Shown: one piece after another, positions 25,801 to 33,339 of the stretch
Position numbering within the stretch: position 1 is the first letter of the stretch
How the letters are laid out: each line of letters opens with the position of its first letter
Origin: Caldisericia bacterium
GTDB taxonomy: Bacteria; Caldisericota; Caldisericia; JAAYUI01
DNA length: 61,109 nt
Assembly (NCBI GenBank): GCA_017999835.1
Contig: JAGNLA010000010.1
Coordinates: forward strand, 1-61,109
Direction: 5' to 3'
Translations under genes and position numbers: made by a program
Notes under the pieces: model-generated
Seen by the model: only the letters and a program-made list of their open reading frames with translations
What the model was told of the DNA's origin: nothing
Database searches by the model: none

Positions 25801-27306
25801 AACGATGTTCCCGGAACCTGTTTTTGTCAGTTGAGCTTCGAAGAATTTCTTCTGATCATAGTCGAAGCCGGTTTCAAAACTGAATGATTGAGTATTGTCA
25901 GTTTTTAACAGCTTTATGACTCTGGATGAAAAAATGTTAGAGACATTTTCTGGTAAAAGATGGTATAAGTTTTTGCCGATCAGAACCTGGTCACCAAGTG
26001 ACTGATCGGTGTCCAATCCGTTTTCGGCGTTGAGAATAATTCCATTTTTGTCTATTACGAGAATTTTTTCAGGAATTGATTTAATAATGGATTTGACTAC
26101 GTCGTCGCTTTTTGCCAGCTCCTCCTCAAGCTTTTTTTCTGGGGCGATGTCTTTGATGACGGCTACGATATAAATTTCATCATTGGAGTTAATCTCCTGC
26201 GTGATAACCCTAACAGGCTTTTTCGCTCCGTTTATAGTTGTTAAATTGGACTCTGACGGTATGACGAATTCGTCCTTTTTTGTTTGTGGGAAGATCGATT
26301 CGTGCCAGTTGGACTGACTTGTTATATTTATCTGTTCAAGTGATTTCCCCATCAGGTTGTTTCTTGACTGACCTGATAATTTCTCGAAATTCCTGTTCAC
26401 ATCGATAATGAACCTGTCTTTTTTTGATACCACGACTATTGGGTCTATGATGTCGATTGACATCAGCTTGTCTATTTCCACAATCCCGGTCATGTTTATT
26501 TGAGATTGGGGCAATTCCTGTTTTGGAAACGATTCAATACCCGATTGCCCGAAAAGATGGATGAAAAGCTTGTTGTTCTTGTAGTTGGTCAGACTGCTTA
26601 CACAGTATGTTCTGTCAACCTTCCCTCTGACTGCGAGATTATATGACAATGGGAATCTTGAGTGGTCGATCTCCTGCACGCTGTTGCCGAACACTCCTTT
26701 TAAGAATTCAAGCTGGCCAATCTGCGTCCATTTTTTGTTCTCTATATCTTTGGGTGTCAGCGAGAACATCTCAAGGAAATCCTTGTTTGCTTCCAGAATG
26801 ACATCATTCTCGTCGGTCATCATCATGGCTGGCAGAAATTTGAATAAAACCTCATGATTTTTGTCTGGGGGTAGCTTGTTTATGATGAAACTTATCTTGT
26901 CGGACAGGATGAACGATGAACATTCAAGCTGGTAAGTTCCTTTGTCTGTGAAATCATGCCTTTTTCTGTCTGGAAATATGAAAGCGCCGATTGCGTTTCC
27001 AGAAATGATTATTGGCAATATAACAAGACTCTTGAAACCAATTCTGGCGATCTCCCCCCACGGAGGAGGAAGAGTGTCGTTGATGATGGTAATCTTCTCT
27101 GGCATTGCTTTGAAAATGATTGCCTCAATATCCTTGAATTGTTTTTCTGGAATATTGCCAGGCGTCTCAGTCATCTGTTTGTCAAACGAGACAATGCAAT
27201 AACCTGGGAAATTGAAATAATCGGACAAAAGCTTGGAGGCATTAGAAACAAATGACTTTATGTCAGTGTTGTCATCCAGCTGAAACAAAGCTTTGACTAT
27301 GTCCAA
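22843..27306 (-). CDS. multi-PAS hybrid histidine kinase with two receiver regions and HPt
   Basis: A 1487-residue hybrid sensor kinase without a membrane span, so probably cytoplasmic. A GAF-like domain (about 1-145) is followed by six PAS domains in tandem (about 150-890). HisKA carries SHEIRTPLNALLGF (about 915), then the ATPase domain with ATKFTKNGR and DTGIGIPKE. A first receiver-like region (about 1140-1235) lacks a clear phosphoacceptor context and looks degenerate; the second (about 1258-1375) has ILIVEDNQ, LMDVQMPD and the lysine in AKPF. A C-terminal HPt-like helical domain contains THTIKGMA. All elements of an internal phosphorelay are present. TTG start after AGGAGG. It ends the methyltransferase/DUF4091 operon, eight bases after that gene. 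Confidence 0.95.
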   Translation of the reverse strand: MDIVKALFQLDDNTDIKSFVSNASKLLSDYFNFPGYCIVSFDKQMTETPGNIPEKQFKDIEAIIFKAMPEKITIINDTLPPPWGEIARIGFKSLVILPIIISGNAIGAFIFPDRKRHDFTDKGTYQLECSSFILSDKISFIINKLPPDKNHEVLFKFLPAMMMTDENDVILEANKDFLEMFSLTPKDIENKKWTQIGQLEFLKGVFGNSVQEIDHSRFPLSYNLAVRGKVDRTYCVSSLTNYKNNKLFIHLFGQSGIESFPKQELPQSQINMTGIVEIDKLMSIDIIDPIVVVSKKDRFIIDVNRNFEKLSGQSRNNLMGKSLEQINITSQSNWHESIFPQTKKDEFVIPSESNLTTINGAKKPVRVITQEINSNDEIYIVAVIKDIAPEKKLEEELAKSDDVVKSIIKSIPEKILVIDKNGIILNAENGLDTDQSLGDQVLIGKNLYHLLPENVSNIFSSRVIKLLKTDNTQSFSFETGFDYDQKKFFEAQLTKTGSGNIVVVINNMTETRRNQFNLNVAREKFYTVFHFSPLGLAIIDCSSLKIIDCNLKFVKIVGSDFAQVIGEQFANLSRFKNNPETGDFIERLVREKRNVKQEISYDVDGQELTYLFNATSTDIGNDSIYIITVSDISEFKQIQLDLMKSDERFRTTVLNSNFPSIIMEYDTGKIILCNDDFCKMTELSKEQIVGKNLHELKILTRTEHESFIKDLKEYGCVKSRIDTFTLADETKKEIIYSSELIRFNGRECILSTYQDITLLQNASIAIRESEERYRLLVENSPLGTMITDIDGKIISVNKSLLSMISIGNQEQMLGSMLSDYKIFKDSGILDDFKACIEKNETVVNEKSIYVNGSELFVIVYLIPYSSQQDQVQRVHLIFEDITITKIVEKELKHAISQAESASSAKSEFLANMSHEIRTPLNALLGFVQLLSADIVEENQRKYMNAIETAAQALNSMTSSLLDISKIEAGKLSIESSQQILSNLIKESILLVEQKTKESSNSIEFTSNNDTSSHLIDPDKFKQIMINLLGNATKFTKNGRISVSLNVSNIGERKDLVQIEVDDTGIGIPKEMRKIVFEPFMQVDSSATRKFGGSGLGLAIVKGLVEKMNGSIDIIDKQEPGTLFRIRLELERTMDKSTTDIDKKTILINVNDQDTKEILISIFAKTDMAVTICDANLENLRHCKLVVTDSHPNVIEKLLAQCKNEDEPKVILIGHSLKAKNVVSTSQKPDKEELVSAIAKLFPNEPEMSLLNLFGKKILIVEDNQLNIMLLRDVLKRMGCVTSVSMSGTQAIEMIKQGDFDACLMDVQMPDLSGLDATMQIRYFEETTTRNRLPIIALTAYATSEDKERCMNAGMDDFVAKPFKINELLRTLSIVLQKAMLDNQKGVIEKLAERLLIDPNKLKEVLGSFVANSYKSLDEAEKLIAKGDFSQALKLTHTIKGMAYVEELHKAIVKLENTIRKQEPDQISKELQIVRANLKSLSDEIVGS

Positions 27307-27314
27307 GAATCCTC

Positions 27315-29813
27315 CTAAAACTTTTTTCCTACCTCAAAGGATATTGTTGCTGTCCGAGTGTTTGCATTCCAGTCTACTGATGCTCCGAGAAGAGTCGATG
27401 CGCTGCGAAGCGGAATCAATGTCCTACCGGAAACGATAACCGGAGAGTCGCTCATGTCAATACTCTTTCCATCCAGGAAAGCTTTCTTTGAGCCAATTGT
27501 CAGTTTGATCTGATGGTTGAGAGCGTTGGCTGTGATTGTTTTTGTTGCCTGATCCCAGGCGACTTCTCCGCCAAGAGGCTCGATAAGGTATCTGGCTGGG
27601 ATATAGGTCTTGCCTGCAATAACGGCTGGTTCAACAGTCATTTGTGCAGATTGTCCATCAAACGAATACGTTTTGGATTGCAGCGTGAAGGTGATTGTGT
27701 GTTTAAAAACCTCTGGCTCAACTTGCTTTCCGCCGTTCATCCAATCAAGGTATTTCATCCCCTGATCCCAGAACCAGTCCTGCCAGTCCGGTGTGCAGAA
27801 AACCGCACACATTCTACTCGAAAGCTCTTTTGGAATCTGGCTTGTGAAATTGCCTGTTTTTGCAGAATCGCTTGCCAGTTTCTCAAGCAAACCCCAGTCA
27901 CAGAGCCCACGTTTGAAACATTCCCATGTGATCGAAGGCATCAGCTCATAGCTTTCGGTTTTGTATGCCATGGTCAGGTCGCCAGGTGTGTAGGAGCCGT
28001 CGCCAAGCATCTGGTCAAAGTCATCAAATTGATTGCCATAGGTTGATTGATATTCAGAAATGGCAATAAGTGCCGGTTTTTGCATGTAGTTGTATATACC
28101 GGAGATGATCTTGGACAAGCCCTGCTGACCCCAGTGCGGTCTTGGCTCCCAGACCGTGTTGTACGATTTTGCGGCTGTGTACTTCCAGTCAAAATCGCCA
28201 AGGTCGAATATTTGGATGTCTACCGGGTTGTAGTTGCCAATTTTAGTGAAGGTTCCAGCGGTTTCGACCTTTGTTGGGAGACTGTTGAGCAGGTCGATGA
28301 GGTTGAAGTGTGACGATTCCAGCTCGGAGATTCCACGACCGATAACGTAGACTGGCCTGAAACCGTTTGATTTGAGTATGCCAGTGGTGTTTTCAATGGA
28401 ATCCCTGAATTCCTGTTTGCCATCCTCTTTTGCCAAAAGGCAATCAGACCAGGGGGCTGAAATGTCCACATAAACTTCTTGAAATCCGGCTTTTTTGGCA
28501 AGTCCAACAATTGTTGAAAACACATCAGCGTCGACAACGAAATTTGGTCTGGTGATACAAGGCAGTGCCAGACTGATTTTTTTGATACCATGTTTAACGA
28601 TGTCATCAAAATCGGTTTTGTATCTTTCCCATGCCTGTCCTTTGTCCAGTTTGCCGTTTTTTGCCAATAGATAATGGCTCGTGCTGTGAAAAATAAGGAA
28701 GTTGCTTGGTTTTGAGAGCGCGAAATCCAAAACGTTGATTGTGAGCTTTATCTGGTAGTCCGAGCTGTTTTCGGTTCTTATCCTCAACTCGGTGCTGTAG
28801 AGTCCTGGTTTGGCATTTTCTGGAACGATTGTGTTGACCCAGAAAAATTCAGTTTTGCCCAAACTGATGATGGCTTCGTTTCCCAGCTTTAGGTACTCTG
28901 CCATCTCGGTTTTAAGCTCTACCGGACTGTTACGGATCCAGCGTTTTTTAAGGAAACTGACGATGTAGATGTCAGATTTCAAAGTATTGGAGCCGTTTTT
29001 TAGAGGGTTGTCGATGTAAAGTGTCGATTTGCCAAGGTTTGCACCACCAGTGACAGCCAGAACAAACGGCATCTCCATCCCTCGCACACAGGTCAGGTTT
29101 ACATTTTTCACTATTCTATCCAGTGGCGCAACCATTGTTCTGTCGAACTTTTCAGTGATTGGCACCAGCCATGGCAAAACCTTTTCAGGGTTGTCCACGA
29201 CTATGCCTGAGCGAAGCGGACGGTTTCTGTTCTGGGGCTCGTTTGTACCATCACAAAGATAGATAGCGTCAATCCGAAGCTTGAAGGCAAACTTGGCAGA
29301 AATCAGCAAGGTAAGTTTGTATGTTGCAGGTTGGGCGTATCTGAGGTTGAACGGCACCTCGAAACACTCCCAGATGTACTTCATATCGCCGTAGCTTGGA
29401 CCACGTTTTATGGATTTTGAAGAAACTGTAAGTGAAGGATTGTTATATCCGCCTACAAGTTCGCCTTTGAATGAGAATACTGGTCTCCTGCTGTCTTGAG
29501 CAGACCATGAAACCCACAGTTGCTTGAACTTTATGCCATAGTCATCGATGAATGTGAACTCCACCGGAAGGTTTCCATCTTCATCAAGTTTGAATGCGTC
29601 AGTGTCTGGGTCAAAATTGATGTCCAGGTATGAAGAATCTGATGCTTCTTTATCATAACCAGATACCTGGCAACCGTAGAGTTTTTGAAGTCCTATCCAG
29701 CTGAACTCAGTGTCTTCCAGCCAGATTCCGTGCTTGTCAAGAAACGATTGAGAACCAAATGAAGGCGGGATCAGAACAATCAATGCAATTATCAAAGCAA
29801 GTGTTTTTTTCAT
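27315..29813 (-). CDS. secreted DUF4091-like protein with copper amine oxidase N-terminal-type domain
   Basis: An exported protein of 832 residues with a signal peptide (about 1-20). Residues 40-360 look like beta-sandwich domains (for example NTIVPENAKPGLYSTELRI), and 370-690 resemble the DUF4091 TIM-barrel associated with glycoside hydrolases. The C-terminal 115 residues are a copper amine oxidase N-terminal-type domain (PARYLIEPLGGEVAWDQATKTIT and the second repeat PLRSASTLLGASVDWNANTRTATI), which in anaerobes is usually a cell-surface or glycan-associated module and does not imply amine oxidase activity. A polysaccharide-related role is inferred. It starts in an ATGA overlap with the methyltransferase gene. 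Confidence 0.8.
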   Translation of the reverse strand: MKKTLALIIALIVLIPPSFGSQSFLDKHGIWLEDTEFSWIGLQKLYGCQVSGYDKEASDSSYLDINFDPDTDAFKLDEDGNLPVEFTFIDDYGIKFKQLWVSWSAQDSRRPVFSFKGELVGGYNNPSLTVSSKSIKRGPSYGDMKYIWECFEVPFNLRYAQPATYKLTLLISAKFAFKLRIDAIYLCDGTNEPQNRNRPLRSGIVVDNPEKVLPWLVPITEKFDRTMVAPLDRIVKNVNLTCVRGMEMPFVLAVTGGANLGKSTLYIDNPLKNGSNTLKSDIYIVSFLKKRWIRNSPVELKTEMAEYLKLGNEAIISLGKTEFFWVNTIVPENAKPGLYSTELRIRTENSSDYQIKLTINVLDFALSKPSNFLIFHSTSHYLLAKNGKLDKGQAWERYKTDFDDIVKHGIKKISLALPCITRPNFVVDADVFSTIVGLAKKAGFQEVYVDISAPWSDCLLAKEDGKQEFRDSIENTTGILKSNGFRPVYVIGRGISELESSHFNLIDLLNSLPTKVETAGTFTKIGNYNPVDIQIFDLGDFDWKYTAAKSYNTVWEPRPHWGQQGLSKIISGIYNYMQKPALIAISEYQSTYGNQFDDFDQMLGDGSYTPGDLTMAYKTESYELMPSITWECFKRGLCDWGLLEKLASDSAKTGNFTSQIPKELSSRMCAVFCTPDWQDWFWDQGMKYLDWMNGGKQVEPEVFKHTITFTLQSKTYSFDGQSAQMTVEPAVIAGKTYIPARYLIEPLGGEVAWDQATKTITANALNHQIKLTIGSKKAFLDGKSIDMSDSPVIVSGRTLIPLRSASTLLGASVDWNANTRTATISFEVGKKF

Positions 29814-30553
29814 TTTCCAACTCTTCCTATCAATATCATCCTTGGAACCTCAAGACCGTAGGCATTGCCGTCCCAATCTCCAAAAACCGTGTCAAAGCGA
29901 ATCCCGCATGTTGCACCCATCTGAATCATTTCTGTCAGGGTGTAGAGCCTAACCTCGCGCTTGTAGACACTTCTTGTGCCGTCAGGCGCAACGATTGTCC
30001 TGGTGCATTTGTTCATTGAGGTGAAGGCGTCGAACTTGTTTCTTTCCAGTATAAGAAAACCATCTCTGTCACGGTATTTGTCAACAATGAAATGTCTCAT
30101 TATGTACTCTCGGTTTTCCAGGTCGATGACCATGAAACCGCCCGGTTTCAACGATTTTGCCATTCGACAGAGCACATCAAGGTTGGTTTTGTCGTCAAAG
30201 TAGCCGAAGCTGACCCACAGACTTGTGACCATGTCAAACTTTGCAACTTCGTCAAATTCCCTTGCATCTTTCTTGATAAAGATACAGTCGGTGACACTTG
30301 ACAAAACGGCAGATTGTTTTGCTTTTTCTATGTAAAGCTCGCTAAAATCGTAACCGTATGCTTTGTAGCCACGTTTTGCAAAGTTGATGGCATGACGACC
30401 AAGACCACAGCCAATATCGGCCACGACGCTTCCGGGTACGATACCGGTTTTCCCGATTATTAGGTCAATTTGCGATGATGTTCGCAAGTCGTCAACGCTT
30501 TCAAGAAAGAACCTTGCGTATACTTCGTCAAAATATTTGGCTGTCCAGTCCAT
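29810..30553 (-). CDS. class I SAM-dependent methyltransferase
   Basis: A 247-residue methyltransferase. Motif I VADIGCGLGRHAINFA (about residue 44) binds S-adenosylmethionine, with the acidic residue of motif II in YGYDFS, KKDAREF and the post-I region, then SLKPGGFMVIDLEN as motif III. This is the Methyltransf_11/25 class of small-molecule or lipid methyltransferases; the substrate cannot be deduced. It heads an operon with the DUF4091-like exported protein and the giant hybrid kinase, linked by a four-base overlap. It diverges from dnaB across 81 bp; upstream, a TATGAT box lies 12 bases before the ATG. Confidence 0.85.
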   Translation of the reverse strand: MDWTAKYFDEVYARFFLESVDDLRTSSQIDLIIGKTGIVPGSVVADIGCGLGRHAINFAKRGYKAYGYDFSELYIEKAKQSAVLSSVTDCIFIKKDAREFDEVAKFDMVTSLWVSFGYFDDKTNLDVLCRMAKSLKPGGFMVIDLENREYIMRHFIVDKYRDRDGFLILERNKFDAFTSMNKCTRTIVAPDGTRSVYKREVRLYTLTEMIQMGATCGIRFDTVFGDWDGNAYGLEVPRMILIGRVGK

Positions 30554-30599
30554 TGTTTCATTTTTATCATAATTTGGAGATCATATCAACAACCAACAC

Positions 30600-30628
30600 T
30601 TTCTTGAAGAGTAAAAAAATGCTATCAT
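30600..30628 (+). promoter_or_regulatory. possible leaderless promoter of dnaB
   Basis: TATCAT (30623-30628) lies six bases before the dnaB ATG, the same box and spacing as at cobO. The matching -35 position (30600-30605) is TTTCTT, a weak match. No ribosome binding site precedes the gene. Confidence 0.4.
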
Positions 30629-30634
30629 ATAACC

Positions 30635-31984
30635 ATGCCAGACATACGCATACCACCGTTTTCAATTGATGCTGAGCAGGCTACTCTTGGTGGTCTACTC
30701 GTTGATCCTGATGGATTTATAAAACTTAAAGCCGGAGTTTCTGCTGAAGATTTCTATGAGCCAAGACACAGAATAATTTTCGGTGCCATGATGGTGTTGT
30801 ATGAGTCAGGCAAACCTGTCGACCTGCTGACTGTGTCGGAAGCGCTTAAAGGTACAGCTCAGCTTGAGAAAATCGGTGGCACAGGTTACCTGATGGATTT
30901 GACGGCCGCCATGCCAACCTCGGCAAATATTGGCTACTACAGTGAAATTGTAATTGAAAAATCGGTTTTGCGCAGAGTCATTGAAACAGGCGGCAACATT
31001 GCAAAGCTTGCCTATGAAGACGGCGCAAACGCAGACCAGGTGCTTGATGAGGCTGAAAAACAGATTTTTGGCATAGCCAGCTCCAACAGCCGCGCAGGTT
31101 TCATCCAGATAAAGGATTTGTTATCACCTGTTTTTAACAGGATAGAAGAGATTAACAAAAATAAATCAGGCATAACCGGTGTTCCCACCGGCTTTTACGA
31201 CTTAGACAAAATGACAGCAGGACTTCAGAAATCCGATCTTATTATCTTGGCTGCAAGGCCATCGGTTGGTAAATCGGCTTTTGGTTTGAACGTTGCGTGC
31301 AACATAGCTGTTAGAGAAAAAAAACCTGTTGCAATATTCAGTCTTGAAATGTCAAAAGAGTCGCTTGTGGAGCGCATGATGGCCTCCGAGGCAAGGGTTA
31401 ATGCCCAGGACATGAGGCGCGGAGCCCTCAGCGACGATGCCTGGCCAAAACTGAGCCACTGCATTGGAGAGCTCTACAATGCGCCAATTTTTGTCGATGA
31501 CACGCCTGAGCTTTCCGCCCTCGAGCTTCGTGCTAAAGCCAGAAAATTGGCAATTGAGCATGGTCTTTCGCTTATCATCATTGACTACCTCCAGCTTATG
31601 CACACCAAGATGAAGGTTGAAAACAGGGTTCAGGAAGTTGCCCAGATAACAAGGTCTCTCAAGTCGCTGGCAAGAGAGCTGAACGTGCCTATCATTGTCC
31701 AATCCCAGCTGTCAAGAACCATCGAACAGCGAACTGACCACAGGCCTGTGCTTTCAGACCTGAGGGAATCAGGCTCAATCGAGCAGGACGCAGACGTTGT
31801 AATGTTTCTGTCCAGACCAGCCTCTGAAAAAGAGATGCAGCTTGGTTTGATTGACCTGACGCTTGCCAAACAGAGGAATGGTCCGGTTGGCAACATTAAA
31901 CTCAAATTCATGCGTCAGTACACAAGGTTTGAAAACGTCACTTCAACCGGTGGAGACGAGTCGGTTCCGGATGTGGACTTCTGA
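30635..31984 (+). CDS. dnaB: replicative DNA helicase DnaB
   Basis: Hexameric replication-fork helicase of 449 residues. The N-terminal domain begins PPFSIDAEQATLGGLL and the C-terminal RecA-like domain has Walker A AARPSVGKSAF, Walker B LSLIIIDYLQLM, and SDLRESGSIEQDADVVMF (arginine finger region). Length is normal and no intein is present. The common neighbours rplI and the S6/SSB/S18 cluster are missing; it is followed at 32 bp by an ECF sigma factor gene. The gene lacks a Shine-Dalgarno sequence. Confidence 0.97.
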   Translation: MPDIRIPPFSIDAEQATLGGLLVDPDGFIKLKAGVSAEDFYEPRHRIIFGAMMVLYESGKPVDLLTVSEALKGTAQLEKIGGTGYLMDLTAAMPTSANIGYYSEIVIEKSVLRRVIETGGNIAKLAYEDGANADQVLDEAEKQIFGIASSNSRAGFIQIKDLLSPVFNRIEEINKNKSGITGVPTGFYDLDKMTAGLQKSDLIILAARPSVGKSAFGLNVACNIAVREKKPVAIFSLEMSKESLVERMMASEARVNAQDMRRGALSDDAWPKLSHCIGELYNAPIFVDDTPELSALELRAKARKLAIEHGLSLIIIDYLQLMHTKMKVENRVQEVAQITRSLKSLARELNVPIIVQSQLSRTIEQRTDHRPVLSDLRESGSIEQDADVVMFLSRPASEKEMQLGLIDLTLAKQRNGPVGNIKLKFMRQYTRFENVTSTGGDESVPDVDF

Positions 31985-32016
31985 ACCGGAAAGCCTTCCT
32001 GTTCGTTTTATAGATA

Positions 32017-32532
32017 GTGGATGTCAATTCTGAGCTTGAGCTTGTCAGTGAAGCCCTTGGAGGTAACGAGGGGGCATTCATGACGCTTGTCTCCGACTGC
32101 AAGGACACGGTGGCAAGGGTTGCCTATTTCATTGCATGCAACAAAGATGAGGCCGACGACATCGCTTCGGAGGCGTTTCTCAAGGCCTGGACAGGGTTGA
32201 GAACCAAGAAAAACGACATCCCTTTCCGCATCTGGGTTTGTAGAATTGCAAAAAACATTGCAATCGACAGATACAGAAAAAGAAAACAGAAAATCATCGA
32301 AGATTTCTCGACTGAAACCGACATTTCTGAAGAGGTCATGGATGTCAGGCTGGCTCTGATTGACCTTCCACCGGAGCAGAGATTACCGATAACCATGATG
32401 TATTTTGATGACATGACTGTTTCTGACATCTCAAAGGTGCTTCAGATACCACCAGGGACGGTTAAGTCAAGAATTCACAGCGCAAAGGCAAAAATGAGAA
32501 AGAGGCTAGGGGATGATGGACAAACTGATTGA
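32017..32532 (+). CDS. ECF-type RNA polymerase sigma factor
   Basis: Extracytoplasmic-function sigma factor of 171 residues with region 2 (ADDIASEAFLKAWTGL, then IWVCRIAKNIAIDRYRKRK for -10 recognition) and region 4 (LPPEQRLPITMMYFDDMTVSDIS with the helix-turn-helix IPPGTVKSRIHSAKAKMRKRL). Start is GTG; the ATG four bases on is in another frame. It overlaps the next small gene by 20 bp, which is how sigma/anti-sigma pairs are often arranged. The downstream genes encode three membrane-associated proteins, so the regulon may respond to envelope conditions. SigW/RpoE-like in size; the exact ECF group is not resolved. Confidence 0.93.
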   Translation: MDVNSELELVSEALGGNEGAFMTLVSDCKDTVARVAYFIACNKDEADDIASEAFLKAWTGLRTKKNDIPFRIWVCRIAKNIAIDRYRKRKQKIIEDFSTETDISEEVMDVRLALIDLPPEQRLPITMMYFDDMTVSDISKVLQIPPGTVKSRIHSAKAKMRKRLGDDGQTD

Positions 32533-32755
32533 GAAGGCAAAACCCGAAGCGATTCTGAAAGATGATTTCATAGACAGGCTCAGGGTTGCCATCGGCAACG
32601 CCGGAAGGGCGAGCATGGCAAATCCTTTTGCCAGTGCTGCTGGCTGGACTCTGGCTGGATTGGTCGGAACCTTTGCAGTGCTGGTGGCGATCGGCAGGGC
32701 TGACCTTCTGCCTGATATTGTTGCCGGGCTTGTCAGGCTGGTTGGAGGATCATGA
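32513..32755 (+). CDS. small single-span membrane protein, candidate anti-sigma factor
   Basis: An 80-residue protein overlapping the sigma-factor gene by 20 bp. The first 38 residues are polar and amphipathic (LKDDFIDRLRVAIGNA), followed by a hydrophobic region (about 42-62, GWTLAGLVGTFAVLVAIG) and a short hydrophobic tail. The lack of the zinc-binding HxxxCxxC motif rules out a classic ZAS anti-sigma domain. Size, overlap and one membrane span make a minimal membrane-bound anti-sigma factor plausible, but I see no sequence signature. The start could be either of two adjacent ATG codons. Confidence 0.7.
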   Translation: MMDKLIEKAKPEAILKDDFIDRLRVAIGNAGRASMANPFASAAGWTLAGLVGTFAVLVAIGRADLLPDIVAGLVRLVGGS

Positions 32756-33339
32756 GCGCATTCATTAATCAGCTAAAACTCCTGTTCTCAAAACCGTCCC
32801 AGGCGGTTGACGATCCCCCTTCAGCCACAACATCTTTGCTCTGGTTTTGCGTCATCCTTTTGGCAACGTTTGCGTTGCTATTCAAAAATACATTCAACAC
32901 CAGCATTGTCAGCGTCTCCCCTGTCCAGCTTGTCATTGGCATCGGCAGGCTTGAGATGTTTCTGGCAAATGTCAGCGTCCAGCTGATTGTTTTGTGCGTG
33001 CCGTTTGCAATTGTCCTGGGTATGGATGGGTTAAAAAAACTGGTTTCAAATCTGGCTTTGCTTCAGATTCCAGGGCTAGTGATTGCTATCTTTGGGTTTG
33101 TTTACGAAATCGTACTCTGGCCGCTGTATAAAAAGCTGCCTGTTTCAGGTTTGGAAGCCAAAGCAGCATTCGATGCGGTTTTCCTGCTCTATCCGGCGCT
33201 TCTGATGATGGTCTACCGTTACGTCCTCATCTGGATTGTCGCCATCAAATCAGGTGCAAGTGGCGCCAAGGTATCACTGATGGTTGCAATTCATCTTGTT
33301 CTCTGCCTGCTGCTTTATCTGGCCGGAGGTGTGCTGTGA
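32752..33339 (+). CDS. polytopic membrane protein (Yip1-like plan)
   Basis: A 195-residue membrane protein with a cytoplasmic N-terminus of about 28 residues (FINQLKLLFSKPSQAVDDPP) and five hydrophobic segments (about 29-45, 58-92, 95-118, 140-165, 172-192). The N-terminal F-x-x-P-x-x-A-like segment before the first helix, and five spans, are typical of Yip1-family membrane proteins. It starts in an ATGA overlap with the small protein and ends in a GTGA overlap with the next gene, so the four genes from the sigma factor onward form one translational unit. Function unknown. Confidence 0.8.
   Translation: MSAFINQLKLLFSKPSQAVDDPPSATTSLLWFCVILLATFALLFKNTFNTSIVSVSPVQLVIGIGRLEMFLANVSVQLIVLCVPFAIVLGMDGLKKLVSNLALLQIPGLVIAIFGFVYEIVLWPLYKKLPVSGLEAKAAFDAVFLLYPALLMMVYRYVLIWIVAIKSGASGAKVSLMVAIHLVLCLLLYLAGGVL

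Noticed and set aside
27315-27660. Copper amine oxidase enzyme
   Set aside because: Only the small N-terminal-type domain is present, without the catalytic topaquinone domain.
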